Assembly: GCF_000516985.1 (NCBI RefSeq)
Contig: NW_006917093.1
Span: 5,675,013-5,739,012 of the forward strand
Source of the DNA: Pestalotiopsis fici W106-1
Taxonomy: Eukaryota > Ascomycota > Sordariomycetes > Amphisphaeriales > Sporocadaceae
Reading direction: 5' to 3'
Length of the DNA stretch: 64,000 nt
The notes beneath the pieces are model-generated. The model made no database searches. It was not told the DNA's origin and was given only the letters and a program-made list of their open reading frames with translations. Positions 56,542 through 64,000 of this stretch are shown here, piece by piece. Made by a program: the position numbers and the translations under genes. How positions within the stretch are numbered: the stretch's first letter is position 1; the number at the start of each line of letters is the position of its first letter.

Positions 56542-59026
56542 TTACAGTGATGAGCGGGGGCTTGGCTCTTCGGAATTGCAGCTAAGAGGGCAAAATGGAT
56601 CCGAATCACCCGGCTCACCCTTCGAAGAATTCCAAGTATCAGGGTGGCACGATTCGCGTTTTGCGATTATAGCGCTTGAAGTATCTGCATCGGAACCACC
56701 GCTGGCATTAGTACAATCAGCGCCTCGCTGATCGAGAGGGATTCCAGACAGAACAGGCGGGCTCATTGATCTTGAAGCTGCTCCCTCCTCGCTGTGACTT
56801 CCTTCTACACCATCAATTGATTGCGAGCCCGCAGACTGATGAGGCTCTGTGTCATTTGTTTCGGATTTCAGTGCCTCTTCAGCGGAGCATGAAGGTGGAG
56901 CCGTGTCTGATTCATTCTCCAGCATAGATTCGATAACCCGTCTCAATGCCAAGCCAGCTCTTGGTAGGTAATGAGCTTCTCCTACGAGTATCGGGGACGA
57001 GCGATAATGTTGCGCACTGCTTGGTGTTGACAAGAGTGTATGAGGGGAATTGACATTATCGCGGCTCGCCGTTGGCGAATGAGGCGCTAGGCCAGTCTCA
57101 TCATCATCTTGCCAATCCATGACTGCACAATCTGCAGAGTTGAAGTCAATCTCTGGGCTGCAAGGGCTCAGAGAAATTTCAGGTGTAGCAAGATCTTCCG
57201 GTGTGGTGACTTCAGACAAACGACTTCTGGCTGTTGTTCTTCTCCTTGGTCCGAATCTTGCTGGCGTTGAGTGTGATGTCGACTTGGCCAAAAGGAATGG
57301 TGCACTGACTGATGGGCAGAACACACCATTGCCTTCATCGACTATTTTACCTCCAGACATGGCCGCCGGCCCAGTGTAGATTTGATCTGCCCCTTCCAAG
57401 TCTTTCTTCAACCGAGCTTGTGCTTCCGATGGTGCTCTGACTGGAGTGTTGAATACGGGGGATTCCTGACCCGACGACGGATAGATGTCAGCAGAACCTC
57501 GTGATAATATTCGACGCTCTGTTCCGTATGGAGGGGCTGGAAAATCGGATCGAATGGAGGAATCGGTTGGCGCGCCACTAATTTTCCTTTTCAAGTAACG
57601 AAATGGTTTACTAAAGGCCCTACGAATGCCATGACGATGGAGAGGGTGGATTGCCCCCTTCTCTTAGTCAGTATGGTTTTCTAAACATGTTCGGAAAATG
57701 CCCTACCAAGATAGACTTTGACGTCTTGCCTTCCACTTCTTCGACAGTACCTAATTCGGGACAAGACTTGAACGTCAGTGCATTAGGCAGTCCTGACACG
57801 TCCTTATTCGGAGTGTTACTGTCAGGGCTTTCACCTTCGCTCTGATCGCTGTCAAAGCCTGTCATTGAGAAGAGATCGACAGCGTGCTTGTGGACCGAGT
57901 AGTCCGGGGAAGTCACCTCGGACACGTCGTGTGCGCGCCGTGGCTTGTGCTTGAACCAGCTCTTCTCCCAATCAATCGTTCCCGCCGCACTGTAATAATT
58001 TTTGCTGTGGTAACGCTGATCTGCAACATTCTTTGCCGCAGATGATCCATTACATGATGTCGACTCTAGCCTTGCTTGGTCTCTTGTAGGGCTGGGAGGC
58101 CCATCATACCCAGACCCAAATCTGGTCGAGAGATACTGGGCTGGAACATTGCTGAGCCATTCCTTGAGCCCAGGTTCAAGTTGATTCTGGTGTTTCAGGT
58201 CGACGATGGCTGGCGGGTCAAGTGAGTCTAGCGACAATGATTTCTCTTCCAGCCCGGAATCGGAGAGTCTGTTAGACAGTGCAAGATCCTCAACCTGAGG
58301 ATCAATGTTCACCCCACCTTCTGAAAGACCATCGCTAGGACTATCGGGTGCACGCCGACTTGCCATGGCAGTTAGATAGTCAACCACTCCAAGATTTCCA
58401 GGCTCGACTCGGTTCTTTTCTGTTTTGAGCCGCTGTAGTGCTGGCATAGTTGGAGCCTCTTGCATCTCAGGCTTGTAGGAAGGTGTTATTAAGCCAGTCA
58501 ACCATGCTGAGATCTTGCCATTGTTGACTTCTGATGGCTCCAAGGAAGGATCAGCACGGTTGCCTTGGCAGTTGCTAAAGTGCCTAGAATGCGGCTGGTG
58601 ATGTTCCATTCCAGACTCGACGGACGACACTGCACGTCTATGGAAGGGCTGCTGGGCAGTCGGCTGGTTGGCGATCCGCGCGCGGTCGATATCTAGCCAC
58701 CGCAATCCGGAATCTGCGATGATATCGGCCTGGGAGACACTGTCCGGATTCTCATATTCGCAAGGATCAAGGTCTTTGAAGGAAAAGGCGATATCTATGG
58801 AGGGCAGGTTCGCAGCACGCTCTATGATATCGGGAGCGTTCTTGCTCTTGCTAAGAGTACCCGGAGTGATTGGCGTTGGTGATAGTACATCTCTGACCGG
58901 TTCCCAATGTTTCTCGCAGGTAAAACCACCTGCTGCGGTTGGACGCGGCGTTCTTGAGGGTTGATAAACGTTCGATTCGGCGAGGCACCATCCAGTGAGG
59001 CACCTCGTCGGGCTTGGGTTGCGCAT
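56542..59026 (-). CDS. Long, largely disordered protein of unknown function
   Basis: Exons 59026-57707 and 57657-56542 encode 811 residues. The 49-nt intron (GTAGGG...AAG) has a clear branch-point motif (ACTGAC) close to its acceptor, and the join gives KSILGAIHPLHRHGIRRAFSK in frame. The first in-frame ATG after an upstream stop-free GTG is at 59026; an extra 5' exon cannot be excluded. Composition is rich in S, P, E and D with many short S/T-P motifs, pointing to intrinsic disorder and possible phosphorylation. Short conserved-looking islands are SIDIAFSFKDLDP, GKISAWLTGL, LKEWLSNVPAQY, SWFKHKPRR and GLALRRVIESMLENE. No domain is recognised. It looks like a conserved ascomycete hypothetical protein. 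Confidence 0.78.
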
Positions 59027-60512
59027 GCTTAGGAAGAAGGAGAGGCAATCTTTCCTGTCCACGATTGGAAACGGACTTTGAAAGATGTTTAGTGATACAG
59101 AAAGTGAATGTCTTGAACGGCCGAATGTGCACGATTTATAGGTAAGATGGGCGCCATGGAGCCTAATTGAAGAATACTCAGAAGGGATAGCCGATTGGGA
59201 TGGGATCGAGGGTTTAGGTTGAGTCCAACATGAATAGAAGCCGACACAAAGCCCTCAAGCTCGGGGTTCCTACATATGCGACCAAGTCCTGCCCAATGGC
59301 TTTCTTGAGGTGAAAGGCAAGAGCTCTTTAGGTTTTGTGAGCAGCTGCATGTTGTCCGTGGTGTCCATGTGAAGGTTGCACGTCGTGACAGGATCCGACC
59401 CTGAAAGCAGCAGCAGCAGCAGCAGTAAAACTGTCTACATTGCTGGGGAAGGCCCGAAGCGCAGCTCGTATTTTGAAGTGAAGCCCCATAGCTCTCAAAT
59501 GATAGTACCGAGTTTAATGAAGCTTGTTTCGATATCTTCTTCGTCAGAAACTACTGGTACCAGATTTGTGACGATACGTTATCCATCGAGCTATGCTTGA
59601 CGTTGTATAGGCAGGTATCTTTGTCGAGGAGGAAGTACTCATCGCCGGTTTTCAAGGCTTTGGGCATATCTTGGCAACGGTTCAATATACACCATAGGTA
59701 CACGGCGTGTGCATCGCCATGTGTTTCCGATGCAAGCAACTTGGAACGCAATTACCTAGGTGCACATGGTCCAGCTCACTCAGGCATTGTGCGGACTCTA
59801 CAGCAGGGTGTAATACCACGATTTGGCAAGAGTTTGGGGAAACGGTACACAGAATCAGGTCCAATATCTCCCCTGATCAGTTTGTCTGTCTCCCAAAAGA
59901 ATACTTACTTTAGCTTTTGATTCATATGCAAATGGTAATTTCTTGAAGCAAGGGGGGAAACAATCCATATTCTTGGTCAGGCTTAAGAAGTTTTGCCAGT
60001 TATGGCAAGGTCTTTGTGAACGATTTATTTCATTCTGCAGTCCTACCAGCATTTTATTCAAATGTTTAAAACAAGAAAAAGGGTACTTTATTATCTAGGT
60101 ACATTAGGCATATCTTCAGAGGAGGGGGTTATTGAGCACTGTAACGTTCCGGCATCATGACTAAGAGCATAGCAATGGCTGCCCGCCATCCATTGACTTA
60201 TAGCGGTCACTTACCATATTGGGACCAATGCGTATCCCGAACTGCCGATTACCGGAACGCTGGTCGCTCACCCGCTCAGCCGCTATGATCCTCCAACTAG
60301 CGAACCCCAAATGTCCCCTGTCCCTCACTAAGCTCATTGTAGTGGTGCTACGCGGAACCACAACCTCGGCCCCGCACCTCGATCATCATGTAACCGGGCC
60401 ATGAAATCATGGGGAACAGACCCGGATATACCACGATGGAGGTGTCTACCTCTAGGGTCGTTGCGTTTCTTTCTTCTTTCTCTTCTGCCTACAATTGACG
60501 ACCACTGACACA
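59027..60512. other. Divergent intergenic region
   Basis: 1.5 kb between the disordered-protein gene and the acyl-CoA dehydrogenase gene. It holds an AGC trinucleotide repeat and otherwise short frames only. Confidence 0.45.
59406..59425 (+). repeat. (AGC)n trinucleotide repeat
   Basis: About 6.7 uninterrupted AGC units in non-coding sequence. Confidence 0.9.
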
Positions 60513-61950
60513 ATGTTTCGACCAGCGATTCGACAGTGCACACGGCCATTGGCCACCTCTCTGAAGCCAAACTGCATGGCCTCGCGCGCCTACGCGTCCG
60601 CGGGTTCTGTCAAGTTTGACTGGCAAGACCCGTTGGACAGCAAGTCGCTGCTGACCGAGGAGGAGCTTGCCATCTCTGAGACGGCAGAGAGATACTGCCA
60701 GGAGCGGATGCTTCCTCGTGTACTCCGTAAGCAAACCACGCACAGAAGACGGCTTGCCTTGGTGATGCATGCATGCTATTATGACCTGTCACTAACACGA
60801 AGCATATACGCTTCCCAGAGGCTTACCGTGACGAGAATTACGATGCCGCGATCCTTTCCGAAATGGGCGAACTCGGTCTGCTCGGAGCCAACCTCGACGG
60901 GTACGGCTGCGCGGGCGCCAGCACAGTCGCTTCCGGTCTAATCACACGAGCCGTCGAGCGCGTCGATAGTGGCTACCGATCGGGCATGTCGGTGCAGTCT
61001 TCACTGGTCATGGGCGGTATACACACGTTTGGCACGGCTGAGCAAAAGGACAAGTTTTTGCCGGGAATGGCACAAGGCAAGTTGCTCGGTGCCTTTGGTC
61101 TGACCGAGCCGAACCACGGCAGTGATCCCGGTTCCATGGAGACGACGGCTCGACCGCACCCGACCAAGAAGGGGTACCTCCTGCTCAGCGGCTCAAAGAC
61201 ATGGATCACCAACAGCCCAATCGCTGATGTCCTCATGATCTGGGCCAAACTCCAAGAGACGGGCAAGATCAGAGGTTTCCTGGTTGAACGTAAAGATTGT
61301 CCTCCAGGCACCCTCGAGACGCCTGCTATTAAGAACAAGAACGGTCTTCGCGCAAGCATTACTGGCATGATTCACCTCGATGATTGTCCCGTTCCCGAGG
61401 CCCACATGTTTCCAGATGTTGAGGGCTTGACTGGCCCGTTCACTTGCCTGAATAGTGCTCGCTACGGCATTGCATTGGGTACCATGGGCGCCCTAGAGGA
61501 CTGCATTGAGCGCACCAGGACATACGCCATGGAGAGAAAACAATTCAAGAACAACCCAATCGCCAAGTATCAGCTTGTACAAAAGAAGCTGGCAGATGCC
61601 GCCACCGATGCCGCCTACGGTACACTGGCCGCAATCCAGGTGGGAAGGCTCAAGGACGAGGGCAAGGCCACACCAGAGATGATTTCCATGATTAAGCGAC
61701 AGAACTGCGACAGGGCTCTGTGGAATGCTAGAGTATTACAAGAAGTGTTTGGCGGTAATGCGGTCAGCGATGAGTATGGCATTGGCCGGCACGTGGCAAA
61801 CTTGTTTGTGACACAGACATATGAAGGCCAGAGCGATATCCACAGTAAGTCTAATCCCGTGCTATCTGGCTAGCCACTGTTGTATTTGCTGACAAAAATC
61901 CAGGTTTGATATTAGGTCGTGCCATTACGGGACTGCAAGCATTTGTTTAA
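60513..61950 (+). CDS. Glutaryl-CoA dehydrogenase (acyl-CoA dehydrogenase family), mitochondrial
   Basis: Exons 60513-60726, 60819-61844 and 61904-61950 encode 428 residues. The tiny last exon completes SLILGRAITGLQAFV, the usual end of the family. The N-terminus (MFRPAIRQCTRPLATSLK) is basic and Ser/Thr-rich like a mitochondrial presequence. The core matches glutaryl-CoA dehydrogenase: GAFGLTEPNHGSDPG (FAD-binding), KTWITNSPIAD, then QVFGG-like QEVFGGNAVSDEYG, and TYEGQSDIH holding the catalytic Glu. The enzyme oxidatively decarboxylates glutaryl-CoA to crotonyl-CoA in lysine and tryptophan degradation. A short-chain dehydrogenase of other specificity is possible but less likely. Confidence 0.93.
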
Positions 61951-63526
61951 TGATCTATCTTCTTGTAGATAACGACAACACAATCCTGACTGAGTACCCA
62001 TGTCGCGCACTTGTTTTGCTTTGAGTGAGTGAATGATTCAGTGATTCCAACATGGATTCGACATTTCGGTAGTCTTCGTCTAAAGTGGATGATAAGGCTG
62101 AGGCTGCAGGACATGCACCGTCAGAGAGGTTCCTGCGAAAGGGTGATTGTATCATTGCTGGCACGCAAAGCCCAGCGAAAAAAACACCTTGGGGGCGTCC
62201 CGTGAAATCCTGCAAGCCATAAAACAAAGCCCATCTCACATGTAAAATGGTGTAATTTGCGAACATTCGGCCAGGCTACGGACGAGGCAATCCTCTCTGG
62301 CGAGGCAGCCGATTCTTTACTGGAAATACTGACTAACCTCAGGTAGGTCGGTCGTTCTCATCCAAGTTCGGTATGCAGCCGACCCTGGCTTACAGTGAGC
62401 ACCCTCCCGCCCGGGGGTGCAAATACGCAGTATATAGTGCAAGGCTCCCCCAAATCCGCATTCACTGGGCGCACTCTTCACAGCATTCCTTCCCGACTCT
62501 TCGGGCTCACTTGGAGAGACAGATTGCTCTTTTGCCCAGTACTAATGGTCTCGATGCCGTTCGTATGGGACTACGTGCCGAGTTATCGCCTTAATCAGGC
62601 AGGCTTGTTGAAATTCCTACACGACATCTTCACTGCTGACTCTTATCGGAAACGCATCAAATTTGAGGTGGGTTCATACTTAGTCTTGAATAAGCGACGT
62701 CGAAACTAATGATATTGTCGCCGTAGACATTTGACGAAGACCACTACCGTGTCTATATTCCTCGACAACTTACCAAGGCAAGTGGGAAGAAGTGTAATTG
62801 AGGAGACAGTCTGGCTAATAGCTGCTGGGGATCTAGGAAGAGAAGTCCGATTCATCTCTGGAGAAACATCGGTGGGCTAAGAAAGATGAAAATCCGTTCG
62901 CTTGATTCAGTGTTGGGGATCCCATGTCAGCAGGCGGCGAAAACGACAAACATGCCTGTAGACCGGGAATACGCCGACCTGCAAAGGCTTTCTTTCAGAC
63001 CCTTGGAGGGCTGAAATGTGTGGCCAAAACTTCGCTATGTAGTAGCCAATGATTATCCCACATCATGTTTGACCGGGCGACCGATGACACGGGTGTTGGT
63101 GATGCGAGGGAACCCACAGAACCCACAGCCACGATGCATGTGAATCAGTGTACAGTCCTACCTCCATACGGATCCCTGCCTTGTCTATTTGGGGGCCAAA
63201 ATCCTGCTCCCGCACCCGCCTCCTTGGTCTTTCTTTCCAGTACTGGGTTTTTCCACTTTGCCATTGCATCCTGATCCGCTCTTCCCCCCCAAAACTGTAT
63301 TTGGCAATAATACTGCAACACGTTATCTGAGTACGCCCGAGTCATTGGCGCATCGCTGGATCCCTCTGCAGGCTGTGAGGCTGATCTGGCGCGTATTGAT
63401 TATATATGATCGGAGTAGGAGTACCGACTACTGACACCCAAGTAGGTACAGGCTTTCTTTGAACGTCTTCTTGTTGAGCACTGCAGTTGGTTATGTGATT
63501 GTTCATATACTCTAGACACTTGAGCA
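61951..63526. other. Intergenic
   Basis: 1.6 kb with no supported gene on either strand. A C run near 63285 and short frames only. It holds the promoter of the CorA-like gene. Confidence 0.45.
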
Positions 63527-64000
63527 ATGGTCTTAGCACCCGATCACACGGCCGAGTTCGAGGAGTCGCGACAGAAATATCAATTGTACCCGAGCAATGT
63601 CGTCAGGAAGCAAACCTCCATCTACGCTGTAGATAGGTATCGCCAACGCTTGCAACAAAAGCAGTTGTTCCATACATCTCACAGATCGCTGTATCTGTTG
63701 GATACAATAGTCAACAATGAGCGAACTCAAGGTAGATTTTACTGGCCCACTGTCAAAGTACCTGGCTAAGGTACTTGCTTCCACGCAGAACTCAGATTTA
63801 AGAATACGCAGCCAGAGACCTTGGATGTGCTCACGACCTATTTAACCAAGACGTCTGATCCTCTCTGGCGGTTCATTTTTCTTCAATCGCGCTCCTCGCG
63901 GTCTCCTCTAGGATGCACTAGGGAGCAGCTGGCCATGCTTCTCACGCATCACCAGGTAATGCCTTCGTTTCTAGACCTGGTCATGGCGTTCAGTCCCAGC
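63527..64000 (+). CDS. CorA-like membrane protein, 3' partial
   Basis: Exon 1 63527-63731 joins exon 2 63789 onward through a 57-nt intron (GTAGAT...CAG); the frame is open to the window edge. The join reads ERTQELRFKN and continues to RFIFLQSRSSRSPLGCT, then AMLLTHHQVMPSFLDLVMAF. This pattern is the conserved N-terminal region of fungal CorA-like proteins, in which two membrane helices near the C-terminus would follow outside the window. The CAG-GTAATG at 63957 could be mistaken for a donor, but reading through gives the conserved HQVMPSFLD. Probably a membrane protein; transport of Mg2+ has not been shown for this branch. Confidence 0.72.

Noticed and set aside
63957..63964. CAG|GTAATG as a splice donor in the CorA-like gene
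   Set aside because: Reading through gives the conserved HQVMPSFLD block, so the site is more likely coding sequence.

Overview
The window is nuclear DNA of a filamentous ascomycete (Pezizomycotina). Its genes carry short GT-AG introns of about 40-160 nt, and it encodes two HET-domain proteins, two Zn2Cys6 regulators, a tannase/feruloyl esterase, a CorA-like protein and an endothiapepsin-type protease. A Sordariomycete, possibly a Hypocreales, fits the protein flavour, but that placement is inference. Gene models below were joined by hand from reading frames plus donor/acceptor sites. Most junctions keep frame and rebuild a recognisable domain; exceptions are flagged.

Region 1-14 kb: a 5'-truncated HET protein, a Zn2Cys6 regulator, a secreted DUF3237-like protein, a decayed metallo-beta-lactamase-fold gene, a GH16 glycosidase with a hydrophobic tail, an NmrA/isoflavone-reductase-like oxidoreductase and a tannase-family esterase. 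A degraded second copy of the GH16 3' end lies between the oxidoreductase and the tannase. Region 17-25 kb: a cytochrome P450 beside a SnoaL-like protein, a multi-pass membrane protein and a second HET protein. Region 25-30 kb holds no convincing gene. Region 30-36 kb: a secreted aspartic protease, a secreted M28 aminopeptidase and a dienelactone-hydrolase/SnoaL fusion.

Region 37-47.5 kb looks like a small catabolic cluster: a Zn2Cys6 regulator, an HpcH/HpaI aldolase, a Dal5-type MFS transporter, a zinc-dependent polyol-type dehydrogenase and an aldo-keto reductase. A CCG-N10-CGG palindrome lies in the aldolase promoter. The natural reading is uptake, redox steps and retro-aldol cleavage of a sugar acid or similar compound; the substrate is unknown.

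Region 48-64 kb is mostly housekeeping: RAD54 (with a start codon apparently split by an intron), a mitochondrial carrier, an acyl-protein-thioesterase-like hydrolase, a tRNA-Ser(AGA) gene, a long disordered protein, glutaryl-CoA dehydrogenase and the start of a CorA-like protein. The tRNA gene is the most unusual object here. It has the usual intron after position 37 and also a 54-nt GT...AG insertion exactly at the T-stem/T-loop boundary.
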